This document shows, piece by piece, positions 46,411 to 59,183 of a DNA stretch of 64,000 nt. A program made the position numbers and the translations under genes. Under the pieces are notes generated by a model. It was not told where the DNA came from, did no database searches, and saw only the letters and a list, made by a program, of their open reading frames with translations. The first letter of the stretch is position 1, and each line of letters starts with the position of its first letter. Location of the stretch: positions 190,328,891 through 190,392,890 of the forward strand of contig NC_081406.1 of the NCBI RefSeq assembly GCF_030272615.1, given 5' to 3'. Source of the DNA: Cryptomeria japonica (taxonomy: Eukaryota > Streptophyta > Pinopsida > Cupressales > Cupressaceae).

Positions 46411-46776
46411 TAGTAATGTGACACTGGAAAGAGTAATGGAATTTATGCAACATGAAAGATCCATACTTTAATGCTAATGTAACGATATCATGGGCACATA
46501 AGATGTACTGCCCCTTCCCGAGTCATCTTTCTCCTTTGTACAATAATAGATCATATTGATATAGCTTTGTCTAATTTAAGATGATATGATGGTATCATAC
46601 TATGTACTAACCCTAATTCATGATGATGATTATGATAGTGCTTGATTGTCATGACTGTCTTCTAAGTGTATTCATGATAGAGACGATGTCATATCACTCA
46701 TTGTGAGCATGATATGACGCTGCAATTCTCATCACTTGCATGTTTATTTACGATATATGTTGTTGAACATGGGTTG

Positions 46777-47212
46777 TGTTGAAATGTGGTGACTGATCAG
46801 CAAAGTACTGTACACTCAGCATGTATCCTCGCCGGGGTCCAGGGCCGGGCTGGGCCCCGGGCAGGGGTTTGGGGGCAGCAACCCCCGAGATTTTTTTTTT
46901 CTTTTTGCTGTTTTTCGTTGATGAAAACCGACATTGTAATAAAACCCTAAAAAGGCCGACTTTGTTTGTTGCCCTAAAAACACATGTTATAAGCGGCTGG
47001 GATGCTTAAGGCATTGTAAGGTTGATGTACTTTTTTTTGCTAGATAATAAGAAAGATTGGACGGCTGTGTATGGTGGACGTAACCCATTATGGGTGAACC
47101 ACGTTAAATCTCTGTGTTATCTGTGTCTCATTTTATTTCTTTATCTTTTGTATTTAAATCTGCATATAATTGTTAGTTCATATTTTCTTCGGATCTGCTT
47201 GAAACCCTAACA
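46777..47212 (+). repeat. E5 5' LTR
   Basis: 436 bp. It matches the 3' LTR except for scattered substitutions and a GC-rich 63-bp block at about 46827-46888. Confidence 0.95.
46827..46888. other. GC-rich block unique to the E5 5' LTR
   Basis: Very GC-rich, in an LTR that is otherwise AT-rich. It contains GGGCCGGGCTGGGCCC and a perfect stem-loop GGGGG-CAGCAA-CCCCC near 46871-46886. The 3' LTR reads directly from ATGTAT into AGAATTTTT at this position. Confidence 0.85.
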
Positions 47213-47214
47213 AT

Positions 47215-47226
47215 TGGTATCAGAGC
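47215..47226 (+). other. E5 primer-binding site (initiator tRNA-Met type)
   Basis: TGGTATCAGAGC lies two bases after the 5' LTR. This is the standard copia site complementary to the 3' end of initiator tRNA-Met. Confidence 0.95.
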
Positions 47227-47272
47227 GAGGTTTTCTGTAAATTGGCAGGACTTTCAGATTTGAGTGGGAGCA

Positions 47273-48228
47273 ATGGAGGATTCCAAATTCAAGGTCGAAA
47301 AGTTTAACGGCCAGAATTATTAGTTATGGAAAATGCAGATGGAGGATTACCTGTATCAAAAAGATTTGTGGCGGCCATTGGAAGGAAAGGCAAAGAAACC
47401 GACCACAATATCAGATGAAGAGTGGGACATTTTAGATAGAAAGGCACTGGGATCCATTCGATTGTGCCTTGCGTCGTCTGTAGCATTCAATATAACAGAA
47501 GCAAAAACGATTGTAGATTTGATGGCAACATTGGCTAAGTTGTATGAGAAACCCTCGGCTTTGAATAAGGTATTTTTTATGAAGCATTTGTTTAATTTGA
47601 AAATGAGTGAGGGAGGATCTGTAGCAGAGCACTTAAATGAATTTAATACAATTACCAGTCAATTGTCTTCAGTAAAAATTACCTTTGCAGAAGAGGTTAG
47701 GGCTCTCTTGATTTTATGTTCTTTGCCAGAAAGCTGGAATAGCTTGGTTATGGCTGTAAGTAACTCTGTCTTTGGTAAAAATACTTTGGTATTTGATGAT
47801 ATTGTTGGTGTTATCCTAAGTGAGGAAATGCAAAGGAAAAGACAGGTGAGACTCCAACATCATCGGGTAGTGTTTTGAATGTAGAGAACAAAGGAAGATC
47901 AAAGGAAAGAGGAAAAGGCCCTGGGAATGAGAAGTCACGAGGGAAGTCAAAGAAAGGACGCTCTCAATCTAGAGGAAAGAAAGATTGCTGGTACTGCGGA
48001 AAGCCTGGTCATCTAAAGAAAGACTGTTGGTCTCGGAAAAACAAAGAAGGAGACAAAAATGAAAATGACAGTAAGGAAGTTAATATTGCAAGTAATACTT
48101 TACAAGATGCTTTAATCTTATGTTTGGATAATGTTAATGATTCCTGGGTAATAGATTCTGGGGCTTCATTTCATGCTACACCCCATAGAAAATATTTTCT
48201 AGATTATGTTCAAGGTGATTTTGGATAG
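47273..48228 (+). pseudogene. E5 Gag and start of Pol (zinc knuckle, protease)
   Basis: The ATG at 47273 begins MEDSKFKVEKFNG, a usual copia Gag start, but TAG at 47321 stops it at codon 17. The same frame then runs open to 47876 through the UBN2-type Gag domain (ALGSIRLCLASSV, KLYEKPSALNKVFFMKHLFN, EHLNEFNTITSQL). One base is lost or gained near 47835-47842, and the next frame (47842-48228) has basic residues, the knuckle CWYCGKPGHLKKDC (47986-48027), and the protease motif VIDSGASFHAT (DSG at 48154). TAG at 48226 ends it. Gag forms the particle, and the knuckle binds the RNA. Confidence 0.9.
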
Positions 48229-51199
48229 GTATATTTGGGTGATGATGAGCCCTGTCAAATTGTTGGAAAAGGAAAGATAAAGATCAAGTTGTAGAATGGT
48301 AATGACTGGTTTTTGCAGGAGGTAAGACATGTTCCTAATTTAAGAAGAAATTTAATTTCTGCAGGGCAACTAGGTAGTGAAGGTTGCATAGTTACCTTCT
48401 CAGACAGTATGTGGAAGGTCACTAAAGGATCATTAGTAGTAGCTAAAGGTGTGAAGGTAGGCACATTATATCTGTGTACTGGTAACACTTACTCTACCTT
48501 AGCTGCTATAGATAAAGTTACTGTAGGGACAACAATAATAAATGTTGCAAGAACAGATTCGATAATGTGGCACCATAGGCTTGGGCACATGAGTGAGAAA
48601 GGGATGAAAATCCTTCACTCCAAAAATCTATTGCCAGGACTAAAGAAGATTGATTTAGAGTTATGTGAAAACTGTGTTTATGGTAAATAGAAAAGAGTCA
48701 GATTTCTCAAGGTTGGGAAAGAGAAGAAGAGTGAGAAGTTAGAGCTTGTACATTAAGATGTATGGGGACCGACTTAGGTATCATCTCTTGGTGGCTCTTG
48801 TTATTATGTTATTTTTATTGATGACTCAACCAGAAAAACATGGGTATATATCCTAAAACAAAAAATCAGATGTTTTTGAAACTTTTAAGAAATGGAAAGC
48901 TTTGGTTGAGAATGAGACAGGAAAAAAGTTGAAGTGTCTCAGATCGGATAATGGAGGCGAGTATTGCAGCAAAGTATTTGAAGATTATTGTTCCTTAAAT
49001 GGGATTCAAAAGCAGAAGACAGTTCCAGGAACTCCACAGGAAAATGGTGTGTCAGAGAGAATGAATAGGACCATCATGGAACATGCGAGGAGCATGAGAT
49101 TGCATGCTAGATTGCCCTTACATTTTTGGGCAGATGCTGTACATACTGCTGTCTATTTGATAAATAGAGGACCTTCAACCCCTTTGGATGGTGGTATTCC
49201 AGAGGAGGCATGGACTGGTAAAAAGGTAAATTATTCTTTTCTAAAAACTTTTGGTTGCGAAGTTTTTGTCCATGTTGATAAAGAAAATAGAACCAAGCTT
49301 GATGCTAAATCTCAGAAATGTACCTTCATTGGATATGGGATAGATGAATATGGCTATCGGTTATGGGATTTTGAAAATAAGAAAATAATTAGAAGTAGAG
49401 ATGTTATATTCAATGAGAAGGTTATGTATAAAGAACAGATGCAGGAAAAGAAGCATGAACAGGACAAACAAGAATATGTGGTGTTGGATGAGATTCCTGA
49501 AAATGAAATGCTACAGGTACCTGATGCTCAGCAACAACAGATTGTCCCACAAACTCCTGCAAGTGTTAGATGTTCTACGAGGACAAGTAGACCCCCTGAA
49601 AGATTTTCTCCTTCTTTGTATTCTATTTTATTAACGGATTTTGGTGAACCAGAAGAATATGAAGAAGCAATGCAGGTGGATGCCAAACAACGGTGGCAGC
49701 TAGGCATGAAAGAGGAGATGGACTCCTTGATGAAAAATAAGACTTGGGACTTAGTCCCTTTACCTGCAGAAAAAAGAGCCTTGCCTAAAAAATGGGTTTA
49801 TCGGTTGAAGGAGGAGGAAGGAGGTCAAAAAAGATATAAGGCCAGACTTGTGGTAAAAGGTTTTGCATAGAAAAAGGGTATAGATTATGATGAAATATTT
49901 TCTCCAGTTGTAAAAATGACTTCAATTAGAACTGTACTTAGTCTTGTGGCTACAGATGATTTACATCTTGAACAATTAGATGTCAAAACAACTTTTCTCC
50001 ATGGAGATTTGGAGGAGGAAATTTACATGTTGCAACCACAGGGATATGAGGTCAAAGGTAAGGAGAACTTGGTGTGCAAGTTGAAGAAAAGTCTGTATGG
50101 CCTAAAGCAAGCACCCTGACAATGGTATTTAAAATTTGATAGTTTCATGGCTGAACATGGTTATCATAGATGTCATTCTTATCATTGTGTATATTTTAAG
50201 AGATTTGATAATGGCAGTTATATTATCCTGTTACTTTATGTTGATGACATGCTTGTTGCTGGGTCTAACATGCAACATATAAATGATCTTAAACAAAAAT
50301 TAGCTAGGTCATTTGCTATGAAGGATTTGGGTGCAGCTAAGCAAATTCTCGATATGAGGATTACATGGGACAGGAAAAATAGAACCTTGAATTTGTCCCA
50401 AAGTGAGTATATAAAGAAGGTGTTGAAAAGATTTAACATGCAGGATGCAAAAGCAGTTAGTACACCTTTGGCTAGTCATTTGAAATTGACTAAGGAGATG
50501 TGCCCAAAGGCACAGGAAGAGGTTAATAAAATGTCTAACATCCCATATTCATCAGCTGTTGGCAGTTTGATGTATGCAATGGTATGCACAAGGCCAGATA
50601 TTGCACATGCAGTGGGAGTTGTGAGCAGGTTTATGAGTAATCCGGGTATGGAACATTGGAATGCTGTGAAATGGATTCTTTGGTATTTGAAAGGAACTAC
50701 TACGAAGGCATTATGTTTCAAAGGATCTAATGCTGCTCTAAGTGGATTTGTTGACTCTGATCTAGTAGGTGATATTGATTCACAGAGGAGTACTATAGGG
50801 TATGTTTTTACTACAGGGGGAATTGCAGTTAGTTGGATTTCTAGGCTACAAAAGGTTGTTGCACTTTCAACCACTAAAGCTAAGTATGTTGCTGCTACAG
50901 AAGCCAACAAAGAGATGATTTGGTTGCAATGTTTTATGAAGGAATTGGGTCAGACACAAGAGGATAACCCATTGTATACTGATAGCCAGAGTGCCATTCA
51001 TCTTGCGAAGAACTCTGCTTTTCATTCAAGGACAAAGCACATTCAACTCAGGTACCACTTCATCCGGACTGTTTTGGAGGAGGGTCAGTTACGACTTGAG
51101 AAGATTCACACAAGTGAGAATCCTGCCGATATGTTCACGAAGGTAGTTCCACAGGAGAAGCTGATTTCTTCATCAGTTTCTGTTGGTCTTCTTGATTGA
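48229..51199 (+). pseudogene. E5 Pol: integrase, reverse transcriptase, RNase H
   Basis: GAG-pre-integrase HHRLGHMSEKGMKIL and CENCVYGK lie at 48313-48690. The integrase core has the D in DVWGP near 48757, FIDDSTR near 48817 and E in PQENGVSER near 49040. After one extra A near 48860 the frame is 48902 to 51199 with stops at 49868 (TAG) and 50117 (TGA). RT shows [32 protein letters not shown] and the catalytic YVDD at 50237-50248. RNase H shows SDLVGD, TDSQSA, and T-K-A-K near 50876 where T-E-A-E is usual, so its catalytic Glu is lost. It ends LLD-stop at 51197. Confidence 0.93.
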
Positions 51200-51275
51200 T
51201 AATTGTGGAATTTATACCAGTCAAGTCCTAGTGTTTTATCCAACGAATGTTGCATGTACAGTGGTGTCGTGTAGT

Positions 51276-51335
51276 ATCAGTCTCCAAGTGGGAGATTGTT
51301 CGGTGTGGAGCCTGATCAGTCTCCAAGTGGGAGAT
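51276..51335 (+). repeat. E5 polypurine tract, duplicated
   Basis: ATCAGTCTCCAAGTGGGAGA occurs at 51276 and 51315, each followed by TTGTT (25 bp identical, 39 bp offset). The second copy ends at the 3' LTR start and is the working tract by position. AAGTGGGAGAT is the common copia polypurine tract. Confidence 0.9.
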
Positions 51336-51708
51336 TGTTGAAATGTGGTGACTGATCAACAAAGTACTATACACTCAGCATGTATTAGAATTTTTTTTTT
51401 TTGCCGTTTTTCGTTGATGAAAACTGACATTGTAATAAAACCCTAAAAAGGCCGACTTTGTTTGTTGCCCTAAAAATGCATGTTATAAGCGGCTGGGATG
51501 CTTAAGGCATTGTAAGGTTGATGTACTTTTTTTTGCTGGATAATAAGAAAGATTGGATGGCTGTGTATGGTGGACGTAACCCATTCTGGGTGAACCACGT
51601 TAAATCTCTGTGTTATCTGTGTCTCGTTTTATTTCTTTATCTTTTGTATTTAAATCTGCATATAATTGTTAGTTCATATTTGCTTCGGATCTGCTTGAAA
51701 CCCTAACA
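51336..51708 (+). repeat. E5 3' LTR
   Basis: 373 bp, TGTTGAAATG to CCCTAACA, directly followed by target duplicate GGTTG at 51709-51713. Confidence 0.95.
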
Positions 51709-54283
51709 GGTTGGTGATAACAGGTTTGTAGGTACCAGACATCGACTCCACCTGGCTACACAGGTCTGAGTGTGTCTTATCCCAATGGCAAATTGATCAG
51801 AGATGACATGAAAACCCACTCTATACTCTAGGCTTAAATTGTTCACCTTGTCACTTTGTGTCGTGTGGCAAGTTGGTGTTATAACCTCGTGTTGTTATTC
51901 GACCCTATGTCAATTTGCTTGAGGTGTTGTGAGCATGTGGTTAATATTTAATTAATAATTAGATCAATGCTATTTATTATTGTTATATTAATTTATTATA
52001 TAATATAGGTATTTAATTTTTGGTTTATTTATTGAGGCTTGATTAATGTTATCAAGTTTGATTTATTAATTTATTGTTGATATTGATTTATTAATTTATT
52101 AATTAATTATTGTTTTATTATTATCTATTGATTTATTAAATATTTAATGTTGATGTTTCATTGTTGATATGATTTTTATATTTATTTATTAATTTCTATT
52201 TATACAAGCCTTTTGTTTATTTATTTATTATTTGGGATTTGATTTATTATTAATACCCCATTTATATTTTAATTGTTGTACACTAATATTATTTGCATAA
52301 TCAGATATAATATAAAGTTTACCTACCTTTTATTTCTATTGGTTGATTTTGAATGGGAAGGTAAATAATATTATTAAATAATACTTACCTCGGAACTATA
52401 CAGGGTAGGTATAATATATAGTTTTTTTCTGGATTTTTTGATTGGTTGAGATTTTCTATAGTTTTATTTTGATTTTTATAAATTTGGTTGCTTGTGCGTT
52501 CATAGGGGTTTGCTTCTTTGTAATTTTGAATTGAAATCTTGGATTCCCTTGGTTGAGTTTTGGATTGGATTGCTAGAAAAATTTTGGTTGAAGATTTGGA
52601 TTGAAGATTGTTGGATTGGTTTTGCTCTTCATTGAATCTACCTTTCTTTGGATTGCGTTTCCAGGTTGGAGCTCTTGGCTTCTCTTTGCAAATTCATTTT
52701 TGAAAAGATTATTTTTATTTATTTTGTGGAAATATTGTTTGTGAGATAGATTTGAGTGTTTCAAGATTGCAATTTGGTTTGGGGAAAAGATTTGTATATA
52801 CTTTTGTGTGTGTGTGATATTGGCGTAATTTGGAAACGAGTGTTGTCGAGAATGAATGTTACTTCATTTCCTTTATGATTATAGGGTTTACACTTCTTGA
52901 TGGTTTTTTTAGGCTTCCAAATTCCATTTTAATGATGTTTTGTGCTCCATTGTGCTTTACTACATCTCCTTGTGTCGTTGTGTGAGTTTGATGTATTTTT
53001 GAGTATGACTGTGTAAAGGAGGTGCATGGATTTGGTGTTGAATTTCCTCTGTGAGAATTTGTGAGTCCAAATTTATGTTGGCACAACTTTATTTTTTCCT
53101 CCCACACCTTTTGGGACCTTCCTCTATTCATTTTGTGAGCCCATATGCAAAAGTGGGCATTGTCGTCACCTGAAACTTCTATTTTATGCAATTTTGCTCT
53201 CTAACCCAAAACACTAGAGAAATGACACAAAACATTGGATAAATGACCCAAAATGCCATTAATTAAACCAAAAATGCAACTCTGTGTACCAAGGGTGCTA
53301 ATCTGCAAACCAGAGCAATAATCTGCTCTGGGGGTGCCAGAATTGGTAGTTTTATATGATTGGTTTTCTGGATTTTGTGCATTTCCGAGAGGCATTTTTG
53401 GATTGGATTGAGTTTATCTAAGTTGTTTATGATTTAATTTGGTCTTTCATAATGGTTTTTTTTCTCTGGTAAGAGGTTTTTTGCCTTACCGTTGAGGAGG
53501 TTGCATATATGTGTATTGCTCCAACAAGAGGGAGAATTTCCTTGTTGTTGAGGTATAATTTTCAGAGCTCCAGTGGGATGCATATTACCTAACTGTTGAG
53601 GATTATAAATGGTTTTGGAATGATCTTTGATTCATTTTCATGCTTTATCTCATTGATTGTTATGTTTTGGTGAAGGTTCTTGCCTTGTATGTGGCCATAT
53701 GTATCCTATTATGTTTAGCATGTTCTTAGTGATATTGTGAGTACTTTTATGTCACTTGTGTGCCTTAATTATGTGGTTATGATATTATTTTGATGTATGT
53801 TGTTACCCTAAAGGTCTGGGAGCATGATAGGGGGGAGTGGGCTTCCAAGTGAGTGACTGAGATTGCGTGGAGTAGATGGCCAGGTTACCCGAAGTCTAGA
53901 TCGCCAGAATATCTCATTGGAAGTTTATGATTTATAATCAAGTGATAATATAATTGATAATTCTTCGGGTTTTGATAGAATAGATCATATTAATAAGATA
54001 ATTGATACTTTATCGACCCCCATTCCACTTTTTAAGGAATGAATTTAAGGGGTTCGATAACACCAAACGACCTCATATTTAATACAAATGTAGGTATCGA
54101 CCTACTTAATAGGGAAATAATATTATTCATGAGAATTTAGTAATAAGTATTCCTAATATAAGGGAAGATTTAGTCGATTTGTATTTAGTAATTGGAGTTA
54201 GTGATAGAGTTCTAATTGTATAGGTAAGAGAGATGTGGCAAAGTAGAGAGCTTAATTATAGCCTCAAATCTCTCATACTTTTG

Positions 54284-54291
54284 TATAAATA
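54284..54291 (+). promoter_or_regulatory. TATA box of the long gypsy-type LTR
   Basis: CTTTTGTATAAATAGATGAG followed about 40 bases later by pyrimidine-rich CATTCTCATT repeats, a usual layout for the U3/R border of plant LTRs. This is the base for the plus orientation of the 46504-62630 LTR. Confidence 0.55.
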
Positions 54292-55360
54292 GATGAGTGA
54301 GCTTGGAGGTTATTCACTCATTCCCATTTTTTCATCTCCATTCTCATTGATTCACACATTCATTCTCAATTCCATTTAGTTAGTTTCATTGCTTAGAGCT
54401 CATATTTGTTGAAGAATAGTGTTGGTGTGAGGGAGAATTAGAGGAATATTTTGTAGTAGGATTTGGAGAATTGTATTCCATTCCATCCCATTTATTTTTG
54501 TCATATTGCTTGGAGATCATCATCTCTCACATTTTGCTCTCATTCCATCTCATTTATCCATCTCCATAATATTTTCCATTGCTTATCGTTCTTTGTTTTG
54601 AAGTTATTCATTGAGAGAAGAAGATATTTCAAGAGTTGTTAGGAAGTGGGATAGATGCTATTGGGGAAAGCTTGGGAATTGTGCCATGAGTATTCTACCT
54701 CTCTTTTATATTGATATGTTATAAATAGATTATGATGTTGTGTAGGCTCAATTGAAGCCATGATAGGAATTGTGCACTTAAAGTCCATGTATTCTTGTGT
54801 GATGGAAATTTGTAATCTTATTATTAGATTCATGTATGTGATTAATTATGCTTTATTAAAACAATGATTGAAATTGAAATAATCATAGGATATACATTCT
54901 GGAGTTGATAGGAACTCGATATTCCTTATGATTAGATATACATTATGTATGTACTAGCTAAGATAGAGCTAATCTATGATATGTATCTATAGCACATAAG
55001 AGTGATTGATTTGGTTAATCCTAAGGATAGGATAGTCCATAGATGGGAATAAACCTAGATAGTTATTCTATTATTTGACCTTATGAGAAAGGTGTGTATC
55101 TATAGTATATAGGAAGGAATGAGTTGGTAATCTAGGGTTAGATTAACCAGGGTTGGGAGTAACCTCAATGTTTCCTATTAGAACTCATGGGATAAATATG
55201 AGATAGTTAAATGACTAGTTTACCAAATAGAGAAATGAAGTGGGTGGACATACGACTCTCAATCAAAGTACTAGAAGTGAATTCTTAGGCCTAAGTAGTG
55301 TAGGTTGCCACTGTCTACACTGTCGATTCACTGTGATCCAGATTTACATACTAGGCAGTG

Positions 55361-56265
55361 TGTTGGAATCCAAGAACACTGAGAGGGGGGGTGAATCAGT
55401 GTTCTTCCAGTGATCAATTTTAACCTTATTAAAACATGCATTCACCAACCGGTAAACCGGTACAAATAAGATTGAAAGAAGTAAAGAAATCAATAATCCA
55501 ATCACACAAATGAATACCATAACACAAATAATTATACATGGAAAATCTCAAAGAGGAAAAACTACGATGGGATTTGTGATCCACAATATCAATCCACTGG
55601 CCATATGAAGAGATATTACAAAATATGGGGGCCTGCACATGCAGGAAGGCTTATAGCCTAGAGCACACTTCTCATTAAAAAGGAGTCTCACAGACTACAA
55701 TTACTCTAAATAAGAAAACATAAAACTGAACTCATATAATACATCTACTATTCCTGATAGAGTTCCGGTTCAAGTTCTATCTGTTCCGGTTCTGATACCC
55801 TAAACCCTTACCGAAATAACCTCTTACATAATCAACATTCCTCACATTATAATTATCTCTCTCACTCATATTGCATTACATCATATCTCTTACATATCAC
55901 AAAATGATCTAATCAACTGACCTATATGCCTTTACAATCCTTCATGCCTTATGTCGGCTTACATAGATAATTACAAAATGAATATACATGTCGACTCAAT
56001 TACATATATACATAAATATCAAAATCAATTTCTGATTGCTGGATCTCCCAAATGATGTCGGCCTCCTATACCTGTATCTTGATGATGTCATGTCAGTCTG
56101 CAATGTTGGTACCCATAGAATTCCTCCTACCGATGAAGATACATGTCGATGCTGGTGTCAGTGAAGTGTCCGTCGGTAAACAACCAAACCAAAATATGAA
56201 AGATGAAACATATTGCCATCAATGACAACATATTGAACCAATCAAATGAGTGTCAATTTCCAACA
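55361..56265 (-). repeat. E4 3' LTR
   Basis: Plus-strand ends are TGTTGGAATCCAAGAACACT and GTCAATTTCCAACA. A G-run and TGAATC lie near the left end and CGGTAAACCGGTA near 55450, as in the right LTR. Confidence 0.9.
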
Positions 56266-56277
56266 ATCTCCCCCTTT
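56266..56277 (-). other. E4 polypurine tract
   Basis: Minus strand AAAGGGGGAGAT immediately precedes the LTR start TGTTGG. Confidence 0.85.
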
Positions 56278-56527
56278 GGCATTGATGGCAACACTCATGT
56301 GACAAATGATAATGGTTTCCATCTGTTGGTTGCACTCTGACACTGCTCCCCTTGAGCTGAATATCCATATGTGATCATGACTTCAATAAAATACTCCATA
56401 CCTCCATATCTCCTGATGTCAAGAATATGTTTTTCACCTATACCTCCCCCTTTGACATCAATGCCAAAAAAATACTAAAAATTGGGATGAAGAATGAAAG
56501 ATTGTACAAAGAATGTCCCAAAACACC

Positions 56528-58702
56528 TTACCAGAGCTGAATATATTTGAAAATTTCCGGATAGGATTTGTCCAAAAGCTCTAGATAAGTATCCCAACTG
56601 GATTTGAATGTGCTAGAAATAGATTCAAGTCCATTAAGTATATGAGTATATGACTCTTTATCCTTAAGTTCGACCGGTGTGGGCTTACCAACCATGTCAA
56701 TACACTCCTTCTTATGTACACTTAATGAGTCCAACTGGGGACTCACCAATCCTCTGAGACCTCTAGCTCTTCTTATAATTTTGTCTTTATCCCTCTCAAG
56801 ATCTGAAACTTGAGCTTCCAATACCAAAATATGACCATCAATAGATGTAGTCAAAGAATTTGAACCATCCAAAGAATTGACTATACCTACAATCTTCTCC
56901 TGAGTATCCTTAATCCTTTTATCTAAATCTGTTGTAAGTAAACCTGTATTACAACATACTTTATAAATATTAGTACATTGTCTTAAGGAATTATCAATCA
57001 ACTTCAACTTTTCATTAATCTCCTTCTTCTCCGACTCAATCATCTGATCAATGTTGCTCTCTTGGCTTGTGTAAACCTCTCCAGTGCCTACCGATTTGAT
57101 ATCTGCCATAAAGATTGAAAGTCCTTTGTGATTATTTTAAGCTTGTCGGATGGGCTTGCTCCTATGTCAAAATGGCACTTCGGGACAAGTCTATGCAAAA
57201 TTGGGATAGATTGATCAATAATTCCTTTGTCCATAGATCCTTCCTTCATCATCTTCTGTGCAACCATCATCATGAGCTTAGTAGAACTCATCTCAGTTAT
57301 GCTTTTTTGTTCTACCTGTGAGGTGTCAATTGACAACAATGATACCCTCACTACCGGTTCCCTACTAGATTCCTCTTTCTTCTCCTCTGATAGTTTATTA
57401 AATTTTATAGCTTTCTCTTTTACATTGGTGGCTTCGCCACTTGGTGCAGTATCAGTTACTGTCGGTTCCTCCTTATGAACTGTGACCTCAACCTGTACAT
57501 TTTGATCCAGAGGACTATTGTCCTCAACATTTGTAACCTGTACACTCTCTCAATCTACCTGTATCTCAACATTTACCAGTATCACCTCTGTGTCTTGTAC
57601 ATTAGATTCTATCGGGTCTCTATATCCAATATCCTAATATCTTTCAAAATTGTAGAAGAGGTACCCATTATACCTTTGCCTTTCCCTTCAATTGGGATGT
57701 CTGTAGTATCTATTTTGGTTTTTGATGAAGTGTAAAAACTAGGGTTTTCAACAAAGAATTGAACCCATGCCTTGTGGGTCTCAGTGATTATCTCATTAAC
57801 CCTTCCCAACATAAGAATAACTATCTTGTGCTTGTTGTGAAAGATTTTTCTGTCTGCAACCTCAAGTGTCATATCCAACTCATTTGGAGTAATGGATCCA
57901 CAGGTAGTGAACAAATCTTAAATATTTATATGCTTATCTTCCTCCATAGCTGATAATATTCTAGCATCTAAATTTCCATATAGTTGTGCCGGTATTTGCT
58001 TCTCAATTTCCAACAAAGCTTTCTTATATATATATATATATCCAAATATAACAAAACTGCTTCCTCAACTTCTCTTTGCTCATCTTCATCTAAATACTCA
58101 TAATAAAATTGTATATTTTTCAACATACCATCCTTAGTAATTTTATCTACCAATTCTGCACAAGTCTTAGGTGGAATAATAGTTACATTACTGGTGACAA
58201 TTGTCAGGTCTATGCCATCCATCTTCTTTCTTCTTCCAGTACCGGATGGAGCAGAAGGTGTTTCCTTTGGAACTCTTTGCTTTGTCGGTACCTTGATTTT
58301 AACATTCCTTACCGGTTGTTTCCTTGCTTCCTCCCTAGATTCCTCACCTTTCTTCCTCAATACCCTCTTGAATGCTAAGGGAGTGTCATCCTCAGTTCCA
58401 GAGTCTAATGGAATAGGCTCAATAAAAACTTCAGGCTCTTTCCTCTTCCTTCCTTTTTCCAGAACAACATCCATTAATGCTTTGATATCCCTGGTACCCA
58501 GATCCTCAATGTGGTAGTGAATGTATTCTCTGACATCTTCCACATATACAACCCCTTCCAGAACATGGGAAAATGCGCCAACTGAATCATCCAAGGTGGC
58601 AATATGCGGACATTGTTTGAAAATTGGCCTAGGACGATCCTTAACCTCAACAACAGTAGGATTTGCAATAAAAGTAGGTGTATAGGATGATTATGCTTCC
58701 AT
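56528..58702 (-). pseudogene. E4 second reading frame, unknown coiled-coil protein
   Basis: The start chosen is the ATG at 58702 (MEA, then TAA at codon 4; the frame then stays open to 57968). Blocks: GAFSHVLEGVVYVEDVREYI, a basic linker (RKQPVRNVKIKVPTKQR), then GRRKKMDGIDLTIVTSN and CAELVDKITKDGMLKNI. An (AT)n tract at about 58022-58042 sits where the frame shifts. Further open parts are 57914-57609, 57351-57088 and 57109-56528. The last is predicted helical and coiled (EKKEINEKLKLIDNSLRQC, LEAQVSDLERDKDKIIRRA) and ends near the polypurine tract. About 720 codons in all. I recognise no family. It takes the place of pol. Confidence 0.6.
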
Positions 58703-59183
58703 GATGAAAGAAAATATCGATAAGTACCTAAGAAATAGTTGCTAGTGAGAACCCTAAAGAACTCTTCCGATCGCTGGTGAAATCAATGAAGAAGATATTG
58801 GATCATACTGAATTGCCTTAGACTCGCTCTGAATCTCTCTGAATGAAAGGTGATAAAAAATGAAGTGGATTCAACCTTTTAACCTCCAAGAAACCCTAAT
58901 TCGTTATTGATATGAATGACTTCCAGTGAAAGATACCAGATCTCGGTCGGACATCTCCATGCCGGATAAACATTTCCAATGTCTAGAACATCTTCCAGAA
59001 CCTCTTCCTGGGGCTTAAGTAGTATTATCATGAATTTTGCCTACCCCTAAGGCATCTGCCTCAGTTACCAGATGAGCTTCCTGCCGATGCAGGAGCAACC
59101 TCCTCTACCGGTTGAGTAACCAAAGTATTTCCATCTGTTGATTGATCATCTGACTTCCTGACCCATTTCTTGATATGATCTTG
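58703..59183 (-). other. Spacer between E4 Gag and second reading frame
   Basis: About 480 bp without a long frame. It may hold the leader of a second transcript, but I see no clear promoter or splice signal. Confidence 0.4.

Larger units (their letters stand above)
46777..51708 (+). mobile_element. E5: near-complete copia element (TSD GGTTG)
   Basis: LTRs at 46777-47212 and 51336-51708 start TGTTGAAATGTGG and end GAAACCCTAACA. Perfect GGTTG copies flank the element (46772-46776 and 51709-51713). The internal order is PBS, Gag, protease, integrase, RT and RNase H, then polypurine tract: the Ty1/copia order with integrase before RT. The LTRs differ by about a dozen substitutions over 365 shared bases, roughly 3 percent, plus a 63-bp block present only in the 5' LTR. 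It is the youngest large insertion in the window by this measure. Many stops make it defective. Confidence 0.95.
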
